NCBI GenBank assembly: GCA_016716265.1
Contig: JADJWQ010000003.1
Location: forward strand, 248,001 to 312,000
Source: Planctomycetota bacterium
Lineage (GTDB): Bacteria; Planctomycetota; UBA1135; UBA2386
Direction: 5' to 3'
DNA length: 64,000 nt
The stretch's first letter is position 1; each line of letters opens with the position of its first letter. The notes below the pieces were generated by a model. It was not told the DNA's origin, did no database searches, and saw only the letters and a list, made by a program, of their open reading frames with translations. Of the stretch, positions 15,158 through 23,375 are shown piece after piece. Both the position numbers and the translations under genes were made by a program.

Positions 15158-16726
15158 TCAGATCGAGCGGCTCCGGAACGCTGCTGCGCGGGCTCGGGAC
15201 ATCAGCGCGTGGCGCTCCTCGCCGGCGGGGAGCAGCTCGGCGGCGGTGATCGCATCTTCGGTGCGGCCGGTGCGGAGGGCGGCGTCGATGGCGGCGCGGA
15301 GCAGGGCGACGCGGGTCGGGTCGGCGGGGGCGCCGGCGAGCGGGTCGCGGTCGACGAGCTCGCAGATCAGCTGGTGGAGGGCCGGGTCGAGGCGCATCAG
15401 CTCGAAGCGCGTGTGGCCGTGGGTCGGCTCGGTGGCGGGGCGCTTCGCGAGGCAATGAAAGGCCTCGACGCCCTGGGCGAAGTACTCCGCGTGATTGCTG
15501 GCGGCGTAGTAGTCGAGGCAACGCTCGTCGGCGATCGCGTCGCGGTAGAGATCGCGGATGCGGGCGTCGATCGCGCGGGACCGGAAGCCGAACAGATGCG
15601 CCTGGTGCGCGACCTCGTGGGCGAGGACGTCGAAGCCGAAGCTGGCGGCGTCGTCGAGGGCCTCGATGCCGGTCGCGGCCTGCAGGCCGCCGATACCGCG
15701 CACGTCGTCCCAGACGCGCCCGTCGAAGGTCCGCTCGCCGCGCAACGAGGCGCGCGCCGGGGCATCCGTCGTGCGCTCGTCTTCGAGCAGCAGGTCGTGG
15801 CGGCCGCTGCGGCCGACGACGCGCGGCAGCCGCGTCGCGAACAGGGCGAGTGCGCGTTCGGCGACGATGCGGCGCGGACCCGTCAGCCCGGCGAGCTGCG
15901 GCATGAACGCCTCGGCGACCCGCGGGTCGATCTCGGCGACCGGCAGCGCCGCTTGCAGGGCGACGAACGCCGGGTCGACACCGACGATCGAGCGGCGGGC
16001 GCGGCGCTCGAGCAGCGCCTCGCCGAGCAGACGATGAACGACCGGATTGCCCGAGTCCTCGCGCAGCGCGGCCTGCAGACCGTCGATGGCCGCGCCCAGG
16101 TCGCCGGCCCGGCGCGCGTCGAGCGCCGCGCGCGCGCTGGCAGGGAGTCGCGCGTCGCACGGCCGGGTCAGTCCGGAGCCGAGGCGCAGATGAGCTTCCG
16201 CATGGCTCGGGTCGAGCTCCAGCACGTGCCGGTAGGCGGCCGCGGCGGCATCGATGCGCTGCGACCGGAACAGCGCGGACGCGTGCGCCGACCACAGCTG
16301 GGGTCCCGCCGTGTCGCCGGCCGCGCCGCGCAGCGCCTCGGCCGACCAGTCGAGCGCCTCCTGGAACCGTCTGGCCCGCAGCAGCGCGCGCACGCGCAGC
16401 CCGGCGGCACCGTCGTCGACAGGCGCCCGCGCGAGGGCTTCGTCCGCGTAGGCCAGCGCGATCCACGGGCTGCCGAGCTGCAGGTGGGCGCGGCCCAGGC
16501 CGACCAGGCCGTCGACCGCCGCGGCGTCGAACTGCCGCAGCAGCAGGAAGCTCCGCCGCGCCTCGACCGCATCGTCGCGCTCGAGCTGCCGCTCGCCGAG
16601 CACCGCGAGTGCGCGCATCGCCTCCGCGGTCGCGGCCGCGTCGGGCGACGGCGCTTGAGCCCAGGCCGACGCCAGCAGGACGAGCGCGGCGAGCGGAGAC
16701 GACAGGCGATGGCGACGGGCTGTCAC
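15158..16726 (-). CDS. Secreted TPR protein with HEVAH zinc-protease-like motif
   Basis: About 522 residues from GTG 16726, which puts basic residues and a hydrophobic stretch (SPLAALVLLASAWAQA) at the N-terminus, a signal peptide. A GTG at 16777 gives a longer, less signal-like start. Residues about 40-290 are Ala/Leu-rich helical repeats of TPR type (for example AYRHVLELDPSHAEAHLRLG). The C-terminal domain holds HEVAH (about 370-374), then EYFAQGVEAF with a candidate third zinc ligand about 40 residues later. This spacing resembles the lethal-factor-like metallopeptidase fold, which is inference. Substrate unknown. The C-terminus returns to helices (AAIDAALRTGRTEDA). Probably a single gene, 113 bp upstream of malQ. 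Confidence 0.7.
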   Translation of the reverse strand: MTARRHRLSSPLAALVLLASAWAQAPSPDAAATAEAMRALAVLGERQLERDDAVEARRSFLLLRQFDAAAVDGLVGLGRAHLQLGSPWIALAYADEALARAPVDDGAAGLRVRALLRARRFQEALDWSAEALRGAAGDTAGPQLWSAHASALFRSQRIDAAAAAYRHVLELDPSHAEAHLRLGSGLTRPCDARLPASARAALDARRAGDLGAAIDGLQAALREDSGNPVVHRLLGEALLERRARRSIVGVDPAFVALQAALPVAEIDPRVAEAFMPQLAGLTGPRRIVAERALALFATRLPRVVGRSGRHDLLLEDERTTDAPARASLRGERTFDGRVWDDVRGIGGLQAATGIEALDDAASFGFDVLAHEVAHQAHLFGFRSRAIDARIRDLYRDAIADERCLDYYAASNHAEYFAQGVEAFHCLAKRPATEPTHGHTRFELMRLDPALHQLICELVDRDPLAGAPADPTRVALLRAAIDAALRTGRTEDAITAAELLPAGEERHALMSRARAAAFRSRSI

Positions 16727-16851
16727 GGTCGGGACCGCCGGAGGATACCCCGTCCAGCGGACCGCGGTCGCGGACACGTCACGTCGACGCGCCGACCCCG
16801 CGCTCGCAACGGCGGAAGCGGCGCGCGCTCACCCGAGCTCACCGCGGTCGG

Positions 16852-18024
16852 TCAGCGCAGCGACCGGCCGATCACGACGATCCGCTCGACGTCCAGCACG
16901 CGCGTGTCCGCCGGATCCGGCCGATCGATCCGCCCGCGCACCGCGACCTCCAGGTCGTCGAACATCGACAGGTCGTAGCGACCGGAGCTGCAGACCAGCC
17001 GGAAGCTGGTCTGCCCGCCCTTCTCGATGGTCGTCACGGTGTCGCCGAACAGCGTCCCACGCTCGAAGCGCATCCAGCCGGTCGCGTCGAACGGCTGCAT
17101 CGGATTCACGCCGGGGCGCGGCGGCTGATAGACGTCCGTCACCGGCTTCGGGCCCGCGCGCGTCTCGCGCAGCAGCTCCGCGACCTTCTGGTTCCGCTCG
17201 GCGTCGGCGACCAGCGCGCCGGCGATCGGGCCGAAGCGCTCGGCGAGCGCACCGCCCGTTTCCTGGACCTCGCCGCGGAACGCGGTCGCGGCCTCGACGA
17301 TCGGGCCCCAGTCCTCGCTGTCGTCGGGCTTCGCCACCTCGACGTCGATCTGCTGGCGGATCGCGTCCGCCCGCGTCGTCAGCGCCGCGGCCGCCTCCTT
17401 CGCCGCGCGCTCCGCGGCGGCCTGCGCCGCCACGGCCGCGATCGCGGCGCGCTGCCGCTGCTCGAGGTCGGTCCACGCCGGCAGCGCGGCCTCCGCGCCG
17501 AGCGGCACACCGGCGCTGCTCGGGATCCACGCGGTCTGGCCCGGATTGCGCACGCGCAGCCAGTCACCGTCCCGGCTGACCAGCAGGAACTCGTGCCCCG
17601 GGTCGACGAACGCCACCGGCGCGCGCCGATCGCCCGGCGAGTAGCGGAAGGACAGCCGCGCCTTGCTCTTCACGGCCGCGTCCCCGACCGCCTCGACGAA
17701 GCCGGCGTGCACGTAGCCGATCACGCCGAGCGGCAGCTCGATCTCGACATAGTCGCCGTTCGTCGTGCCCGTCGTGCGCACGACGTCGCCGACGCTCAGC
17801 CGCTCGTCGTAGGCCGGCGACTGCTCCGTCGCGAAGCAGCGCAGCGGCACGTCGTCCGCGTCGATCCGCAGGTAGCGGGCCGCGGCCGCCGGGCTGCCCG
17901 CAGCGCCCGCCGCCGGCGATTCCGCGCCCGGGGTCGGTGCCGGCTCCTGCGCCGTCACCGCCGCCGCGCAGACGAGAACCGCGGCGAAGATCCGGCCGAA
18001 CACGGCCGCCCTCGTCGTCGTCAT
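16852..18024 (-). CDS. Secreted SH3-like domain protein of unknown role
   Basis: 390 residues. The start ATG 18024 has a good Shine-Dalgarno (AGGGAGA, minus strand 18031-18037). The signal peptide is FGRIFAAVLVCAAAVTAQ, followed by a Pro/Ala linker. Residues about 45-185 contain two bacterial SH3-like modules (YLRIDADDVPLRCFATEQSP, then a second ending GDWLRVRNPGQTAWIPSSAG). Residues about 200-250 are a long Ala/Glu/Arg helix, probably coiled coil. A beta-rich C-terminus follows, ending DVERIVVIGRSLR. The domain type points to the cell wall or periplasm, but no enzyme motif is visible. It is divergent from the PEGA lipoprotein gene, with a 156-bp gap that should carry promoters for both. Confidence 0.75.
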   Translation of the reverse strand: MTTTRAAVFGRIFAAVLVCAAAVTAQEPAPTPGAESPAAGAAGSPAAAARYLRIDADDVPLRCFATEQSPAYDERLSVGDVVRTTGTTNGDYVEIELPLGVIGYVHAGFVEAVGDAAVKSKARLSFRYSPGDRRAPVAFVDPGHEFLLVSRDGDWLRVRNPGQTAWIPSSAGVPLGAEAALPAWTDLEQRQRAAIAAVAAQAAAERAAKEAAAALTTRADAIRQQIDVEVAKPDDSEDWGPIVEAATAFRGEVQETGGALAERFGPIAGALVADAERNQKVAELLRETRAGPKPVTDVYQPPRPGVNPMQPFDATGWMRFERGTLFGDTVTTIEKGGQTSFRLVCSSGRYDLSMFDDLEVAVRGRIDRPDPADTRVLDVERIVVIGRSLR

Positions 18025-18180
18025 CGCGTGTCTCCCTGAATGTGCGTCGCCCGACCCACGCCGCCCGGCGCGGGTCCTGATTCGGCGCCATCGTAGCCAC
18101 GCGCACCGCGCCGCCGCAACCTCGAACGCTGGCGCTGCCCTGTAGCCGCCCGTGCACCCGCGCCGATACCATCCCTGACG

Positions 18181-18609
18181 ATGGCGCCGCGCCCGCTCCT
18201 CGCCCCGCTCCTGCTGCTCGCCGCGGGCTGCACGTACGCGAGCGGCGACTCGCTCGTGTTCGTCACCAGCACGCCGGCCGGCGCCTCGATCGCGGTCGAC
18301 GGCGAGGACACCGGCTTCACGACGCCGCGCGCGCTCGACCTCGGTGGCCTGTTCGGCTCCGACCACGACATCACGCTGACGCTCGACGGCTACGAGCCCG
18401 AGACCCGCCGCGTCGTGCACCGGCGCACCGGCGCGACCTCGCGCTGGGGCGACGGCAACGACGTGCGCGTCTGGCCCAATCCGCTGCACTGGACGCTCGG
18501 CGACTGGTTCACGCCGTTCGAGCTCCACTGGGCCTACGTGCCCGGCGACCTGCACGTGCGCCTGTATCGGATGGGCGAGGCGCCGGTGCGCGCGACGCCG
18601 CAGGACTGA
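18181..18609 (+). CDS. PEGA-domain lipoprotein
   Basis: 142 residues. The N-terminus LLAPLLLLAAGC is a signal peptide with lipobox, lipidated Cys17. Residues about 22-75 form a PEGA-type module (VFVTSTPAGASIAVDGEDTG then LDGYEPETRRV), a small surface beta-domain common in envelope proteins. The tail is rich in Trp, Pro and Leu (VRVWPNPLHWTLGDWFTPF), like small planctomycete or myxococcal PEGA lipoproteins. Function unknown. It lies 7 bp before the gmhB-like gene on the same strand, so the two are probably co-transcribed. Confidence 0.8.
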   Translation: MAPRPLLAPLLLLAAGCTYASGDSLVFVTSTPAGASIAVDGEDTGFTTPRALDLGGLFGSDHDITLTLDGYEPETRRVVHRRTGATSRWGDGNDVRVWPNPLHWTLGDWFTPFELHWAYVPGDLHVRLYRMGEAPVRATPQD

Positions 18610-18616
18610 CGGCGCC

Positions 18617-19228
18617 TTGGCCCGCCCCGCCCAGCCGCCCGCCGCGGACTCGCTCCGGCCCGCCGTGTTCCTCGACCGCGACGGCACGCTCAACGAGGAG
18701 CGCGGCTCGTGCGGGGATCCGCTCGGCGTCCGCGTGCTGCCGGGCGTCGCCGAGGCGCTCGCACGGCTGCGCGCGGCGGGCTTCGTGCTGGTCGTCGTCA
18801 CCAACCAGTCGGGCGTCGCGCGCGGGCACTACGGCGAGGCCGACGTCGCCCGCGTGCACTGGCACCTGCAGCGCGAGCTCGGCAACGCGGTCACCGCGTG
18901 GCTGCACTGCCCGCATCACCCGAGCGAGGGCGACGGCCCGTACCGGCGCGACTGCGATTGCCGGAAGCCGGCACCCGGGCTGCTCGAGCGCGCCGCCCGG
19001 CTGCTCGCCCTCGACCTGCGTCGCTCGTGGCTGGTCGGCGACGCGGCGCGCGACCTGCTCGCCGGCGCCGCCGCCGGGCTGCGCACGGTGCTGGTCGAGT
19101 GCGGCAAGGACCCGCGCGCCGAGCGCGACGCGCTGCGTGCCGCCCGCTGCGAGCCCGACGGTGTGTGCGCCGACCTGCCCGCCGCCGCGGCGCGCATCCT
19201 GGCGGCGCGCGAGCGGGTCGACCGCTGA
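18617..19228 (+). CDS. gmhB: D-glycero-manno-heptose-1,7-bisphosphate 7-phosphatase-like HAD enzyme
   Basis: 203 residues, HAD subfamily IIIA. The nucleophile and general acid are Asp20 and Asp22 in FLDRDGTLNEE; motif II is VVVTNQSGVARG; the zinc loop is CPHHPSEG followed by CDCRKPAPG; motif IV is SWLVGDAARDLLAG. The zinc loop is the GmhB signature. The start is TTG 18617, since no ATG or GTG lies between it and the conserved core; it follows the PEGA gene by 7 bp. GmhB normally serves heptose synthesis for LPS or glycans, but no other heptose gene lies in the window, so the substrate is less certain than the fold. Histidinol-phosphate phosphatase activity is an alternative. Confidence 0.83.
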   Translation: MARPAQPPAADSLRPAVFLDRDGTLNEERGSCGDPLGVRVLPGVAEALARLRAAGFVLVVVTNQSGVARGHYGEADVARVHWHLQRELGNAVTAWLHCPHHPSEGDGPYRRDCDCRKPAPGLLERAARLLALDLRRSWLVGDAARDLLAGAAAGLRTVLVECGKDPRAERDALRAARCEPDGVCADLPAAAARILAARERVDR

Positions 19229-19238
19229 GCACCGCGCG

Positions 19239-19475
19239 TCACTTCGGTCGCCGCGTCCGCGCGAGCAGGACGAAGGTGCCGAGCCCCGACAGGACACACA
19301 GCACGAGCGAGATCCAGCCGACCACCGGTCCCGACGTCGAGCGCGGGAACAGCTCGGGCAGCACCATGAACGCCACCGCCGCGATCGCCGCGGTCACGCC
19401 GAAGATCGTGCAGCAGACGTAGAACCCGATCAGCTCGGGCGTGAAGCCCATCTTCTGGTCGTCGATGCCGGCCAC
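19239..19475 (-). CDS. Small two-helix membrane protein
   Basis: 78 residues, two hydrophobic spans (about 17-40, GFYVCCTIFGVTAAIAAVAF, and 51-72, VVGWISLVLCVLSGLGTFVL) joined by a short loop (PELFPRSTSG) and ending with basic residues. No known family recognised. It is convergent with the gmhB-like gene, 10 bp apart, and divergent from the aminotransferase-like gene. Confidence 0.6.
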   Translation of the reverse strand: MAGIDDQKMGFTPELIGFYVCCTIFGVTAAIAAVAFMVLPELFPRSTSGPVVGWISLVLCVLSGLGTFVLLARTRRPK

Positions 19476-19574
19476 CGGAGCAGGTTAGACAGCTCCTCCG
19501 CCGAGTCCAGCGCGCGCGGCGAAGCCCCGCCCGCTCTTGCTCGCGAGCATCGCCGATGGCAGCTTCGGGCTCCC

Positions 19575-21305
19575 ATGTCGAGCGCCGTCCGCGACCTCCT
19601 CGCCCGCCTCGCCTCCGCCGTCGGGCTCCACGAGGCCCCGGCGCCCGGCCGCGCATCGCCCGCCGACGGCGTCGACTTGTCGCGCGCGGCTCCGCTGCTC
19701 GATCTCGCGTCACCGCCCTGCGCGGCGCGCATCGAGGAGCGGATCGCGCGCCCGCCGATCCGCGCGACCACCGAGGCTGCGGTCGCGGCCCGCCTTCGCG
19801 CGGCGTGCGGGCTCGACGCGGACGCCGAGGTCCGGCTCGCGCGGAGTCCTGGCGTGCTGCGCGACGCGTTCCTGGCCGCCGCCCGTGCGGCGCGCGGCGC
19901 GCCCGACGTGCTGTGCGTGCACGGGGCACCGCCCGGCGACGGCGCAGACCTGCAGGCCATCCCCCCTGAGCGCGGCATGGAGGCGCTGGCGGCGCTGACC
20001 GCCGACCCGGCGCGCTTCGCCGCGCTGCTCGTCGAGCCGCGACCGCTCGGGGCCGGCGATACGCTGGCGGCCCTGTGCGCCGCTGCCGTGCACCACGGCC
20101 TGCCGGTGCTCCTCGACGAGACGGCCACCGCGTTCCGGCTCGCACCCGGCGCCGCGGGCGCCGCACAGGGGCTGCCGGCCGACGCGTTCCTGCTCGGTCC
20201 GTCGCTCGCCGGCGGGCTGCCGTTCGCCGCGCTGTGCGGCCGCGACCTGCCGCCGGTCGACGACGCACCGGACGCCGCGACCCTGCTCGTCGCCGACGCC
20301 TCGCTCGACCTGCTCGCGGAGCGCCCGGTCGCCGACTCGGCCGCCGCCGCGGGTGCCGAGCTGCGCGAGCGCCTGGTGCGGCGGCTCGCCGCGGAGGACG
20401 TGCGCGCCGAGCTGCTCGGTCCCGACGCAATGCCGCGGATCCGCTTCGCGGGGCAGGAGAACGCGGAGGCGCCGCTGATCGCGCACCATTTCCAGCTCGA
20501 GCTGCGCGCGGCGGGTGTGCTCACCGACGGTCCCGACCTGCTACCGCCACCGCGCAAGCAGATCGAGCCGGTCGCGCGGGCGTTCGAGCACGCGACGAGC
20601 CGCATCCGCACGTTGCTGATCGAGCACAACTCCTACCTGAGCGGTGGCCTGCCGTGGCCGTTCGCGGGCGACGTCGACCCGCGGCTCCGCGAGCGCGGGC
20701 TCGCCCGCTACCGCTACCCGAAGCTGGCCGCGGTCGACGTCGACTCGCTGCCGGACGAGCGCGGCGTCCGCATCGCGTTCGCCGCTGGCGAGCTCGGTCC
20801 GATCACGTCGTCCGGCTTCTACCTCCCGACCCGGCTGCGCGGGGATCTCGACATCCGCGTGACGTTCCGCGTCGAGCGCTGGGAGCCCGGTCCCGACTCG
20901 GCGTGCCTCGGGCTGTTCCTGCAGAACGAAGCGTCGACGGCGCGCTACTACGCGCAACTGATGTCGACCGCGGACCGCAAGGGCGAGCACTCGGTCGCCG
21001 CCGGTCTCGAAGGTCGTCTGCTCGGCCGGCGCACGGTCGACGGCTCGCACGGGCAGCTGCGCCTGACGCGCGTCGGCCGGCAGGTCTGCGCGTGGTATGC
21101 GCCGGCCGACAGCGACGCCTGGGTCGAGCTCGGCGCGCTGACGCTGGGCTGCGACGACGACGTGATCTGCGGTGCCAAGATCTGGTCCAAGGTCCGCTGC
21201 GGCGGGCTGGTCGTGCTGCTGCACGACCTGCAGGTGACCGCGACGCTCCCGGCCGAGCAGCTCCCGCGCCTCGAGCCGCGGCCCGACCCGCGCCGCTCCG
21301 GCTGA
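19575..21305 (+). CDS. Aminotransferase-like pseudoenzyme fused to a DUF1583-like domain
   Basis: 576 residues. Residues about 1-370 follow the class III aminotransferase / glutamate-1-semialdehyde aminomutase order: LLVEPRPLGA (151-160), PVLLDETATAFRLAPG (177-192), then LLGPSLAGGLPFAALCGRD. In active relatives the last block is TLGKxxGGGLP with the PLP-binding lysine; here that lysine is Pro209. The Ser-Gly-Thr phosphate-binding segment is also not conserved (RSPGVLRDAF). Asp181, which contacts the PLP ring, remains. Residues about 380-570 are a beta-rich lectin-like domain (GFYLPTRLRGDLDIRVTF, RYYAQLM, HGQLRLTRVGRQVCAWY), resembling DUF1583. No signal peptide is visible. A binding or structural role is more likely than catalysis; the fold call for the N-terminal half is moderate. 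Confidence 0.65.
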   Translation: MSSAVRDLLARLASAVGLHEAPAPGRASPADGVDLSRAAPLLDLASPPCAARIEERIARPPIRATTEAAVAARLRAACGLDADAEVRLARSPGVLRDAFLAAARAARGAPDVLCVHGAPPGDGADLQAIPPERGMEALAALTADPARFAALLVEPRPLGAGDTLAALCAAAVHHGLPVLLDETATAFRLAPGAAGAAQGLPADAFLLGPSLAGGLPFAALCGRDLPPVDDAPDAATLLVADASLDLLAERPVADSAAAAGAELRERLVRRLAAEDVRAELLGPDAMPRIRFAGQENAEAPLIAHHFQLELRAAGVLTDGPDLLPPPRKQIEPVARAFEHATSRIRTLLIEHNSYLSGGLPWPFAGDVDPRLRERGLARYRYPKLAAVDVDSLPDERGVRIAFAAGELGPITSSGFYLPTRLRGDLDIRVTFRVERWEPGPDSACLGLFLQNEASTARYYAQLMSTADRKGEHSVAAGLEGRLLGRRTVDGSHGQLRLTRVGRQVCAWYAPADSDAWVELGALTLGCDDDVICGAKIWSKVRCGGLVVLLHDLQVTATLPAEQLPRLEPRPDPRRSG

Positions 21306-21326
21306 GCCCGCCGTCGCCGCACGCAG

Positions 21327-23375
21327 CTACGGCAGGTAGCGCGACAGCCGGCCGCCGACCCGACTGGTGACGAACGGCGGCAGCTTCGACCACAGCTTCC
21401 GCGGGCCTTCGAGCTTCGGATTCGAAGGGTGGAAGTTCGGCAGCTTCGCGTCGTCGCGCAGCATCACGAACTCGTAGTGCAGCGGCATGGCGTCGAATCC
21501 CATGTTCTCTTTGAACTTCGCCGCGCCGGTCTCGCGACGGCTGCGGCCGAAGTCGAACACGCGGTAGCCGTTGGCGATCGCCCATTCCATGATCTGGCAA
21601 TACGCGAAGTCGCTGACCCCTTTACCGCGCGCGGCGATCCGCGAGCCCGAGTAGTACGCGTACACCGCATCCCGGAACAGGAAGCTCATCACGGAGCACA
21701 TCGCCTGGCCCTCGGGATCGCGCACGACGTGCAGCACCACCTGCCGTCCGAATTCCTCGCGGATGTTCTGGAACCAGCGCAGCGGCAGCGACGGCGTTCC
21801 GAGCCGGCGCTTCTCCTCCGAGAACAGGTTGAAGAACAAAGCGACGTCGTCGCTGGTCTCGATCGTCATCCCGAACTTGTCGCGCGCGCGGCGCACCTCG
21901 GCGCGCGCCTTCTTCGGGATCGACGGCAGCACGTCCGCCGGGTCAGCGGGCAGCTCCTTGCGGAACGTGACGTAGAGGTCGTAGCCGAGCCGCTCGCCGG
22001 GGCGCTCCGAGAAATGGCGCAGCTCGAGGTAGCCGGCCTTCACGCGGCGGCCGTAGTCGCTCGCCGCGTCGAGCAGGAGCTGCTGGGACACTTCGTCGTC
22101 GGCCAGCACGCCGCCGTAGACCGCGTACGGCAGCGAGATGAGCTGGCGACCGATGAACGGGCTCTTGACCCAGAACAACGGCAGCACGCCCTGCCACGCG
22201 CGATCCGCCTCGCAGACGAGGTAGTGCGCTTCGTGGCCGAACGTCTCCTCGACGACGCGGCGCCAGCCGGTCAGGTGGAAGAACGAGCCCTGTGCGCTCT
22301 CGCGCACGTAGCTGTCCCAGCGCGCGTCCTCACCCGGCAGCAGCTCGCGCACGCGTGGAGGCACGTCGGGCCGCGGCCGGACTGGCGCCTCCTCCTCGAC
22401 CATCGGCTCCACTCCGCCTCCTTCCCCCGAGCCCCCTTCGAGGAGCTCGTCGATCTTGTAGTCACGCATCTGGCCGGCCTGCGTGAAGATGATGATCTCC
22501 CCCACCAGGCCGAAGCCGATCAGCTGCACGCCGAACGCGACGAGGATCGCGCCGAGCACGAAGATCGGCCGGTCCTTCAGACTCTCGTTCTCGACGATCT
22601 TCTGCACGATCGGGTCGACGCTGATCGCGATGCCCAGCAGGATCGACAGGACGCCGAGGATGCCGAAGAACCGCAGCGGCTTCTGCGTGAAGCGCGTCAG
22701 GAAGCTGATCGCCAGGATGTCGAGCACGCGGCGCACGTAGACGCCGATGCCGTAGAAAGCGAAGCGCGTCCCCTGCTCCTCGCGGTGCCGGACCTTCACC
22801 TCGACGACGTGGAACCCCTGCCGCTGCGCGAGCACGGGCAGGAAGCGGAACATCTCGCCGTAGACGTTGACCTCGTCGAGCACGTTCCGGCGCATGCCGC
22901 GCACGCTCGAGTTCAGGTCGTGGAAGTGCACGCCCATCACCGCGCGCAGCACCAGGTTGAACAGGCGCGACTGCACGCGGTTGAGCCACGGATCGACGCG
23001 CGGGTGGCGCCACGTCGCGACGAAGTCCGCGCCGGTCTCGAGCGCGCGGACGACCTTGACGATCTCCTCCGGGTGGATCTGCAGGTACTGCGGCACCTGC
23101 ACGATGAACCCGCCGCGCGCGCGTGCGGCACCGGCCGACAGTGCGATCGACTCGCCGAGCCCGTCGCCCTGCAGCCGGACGATCTTCACGTGTGGATCGT
23201 TCAGCTCCTGCAGACGCTGCAGCACTCCGCCGTGCACCCCGTCGAGCACGAACACGAGTTCGAACGCGTAGCCGGCCTCGCCCAGCGGCTCGCTGTATCC
23301 GCGCACCAGCGTCTCGACGTCACAGGACGGATTGCTGATCGGGATGATGACCGACACGAATGCGGAGACGGTCAT
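21327..23375 (-). CDS. GT2-like protein fused to a FemAB-type acyltransferase-like domain
   Basis: 682 residues. Residues about 1-240 resemble the DPM1/ArnC-type GT2 fold (FVSVIIPISNP, FELVFVLDG), followed by two membrane spans (about 235-255 and 272-298). The usual DxD segment (MDADLQDPP) reads VPQYLQIHP here, so the metal-binding aspartates are absent. A charged linker (about 305-350) leads to a FemAB/GNAT-like domain (about 350-660): FFHLTGWRRVVEETFGHEAHYL, LPLFWVKSPFIGRQLISLP, FDFGRSRRETGAAKFKENMGF. The second half matches FemAB proteins associated with exosortase polysaccharide loci. It overlaps the upstream GT2 gene by 4 bp (ATGA), so the two are translated together. Role in modifying the polymer or its lipid carrier is inferred. 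Confidence 0.85.
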   Translation of the reverse strand: MTVSAFVSVIIPISNPSCDVETLVRGYSEPLGEAGYAFELVFVLDGVHGGVLQRLQELNDPHVKIVRLQGDGLGESIALSAGAARARGGFIVQVPQYLQIHPEEIVKVVRALETGADFVATWRHPRVDPWLNRVQSRLFNLVLRAVMGVHFHDLNSSVRGMRRNVLDEVNVYGEMFRFLPVLAQRQGFHVVEVKVRHREEQGTRFAFYGIGVYVRRVLDILAISFLTRFTQKPLRFFGILGVLSILLGIAISVDPIVQKIVENESLKDRPIFVLGAILVAFGVQLIGFGLVGEIIIFTQAGQMRDYKIDELLEGGSGEGGGVEPMVEEEAPVRPRPDVPPRVRELLPGEDARWDSYVRESAQGSFFHLTGWRRVVEETFGHEAHYLVCEADRAWQGVLPLFWVKSPFIGRQLISLPYAVYGGVLADDEVSQQLLLDAASDYGRRVKAGYLELRHFSERPGERLGYDLYVTFRKELPADPADVLPSIPKKARAEVRRARDKFGMTIETSDDVALFFNLFSEEKRRLGTPSLPLRWFQNIREEFGRQVVLHVVRDPEGQAMCSVMSFLFRDAVYAYYSGSRIAARGKGVSDFAYCQIMEWAIANGYRVFDFGRSRRETGAAKFKENMGFDAMPLHYEFVMLRDDAKLPNFHPSNPKLEGPRKLWSKLPPFVTSRVGGRLSRYLP

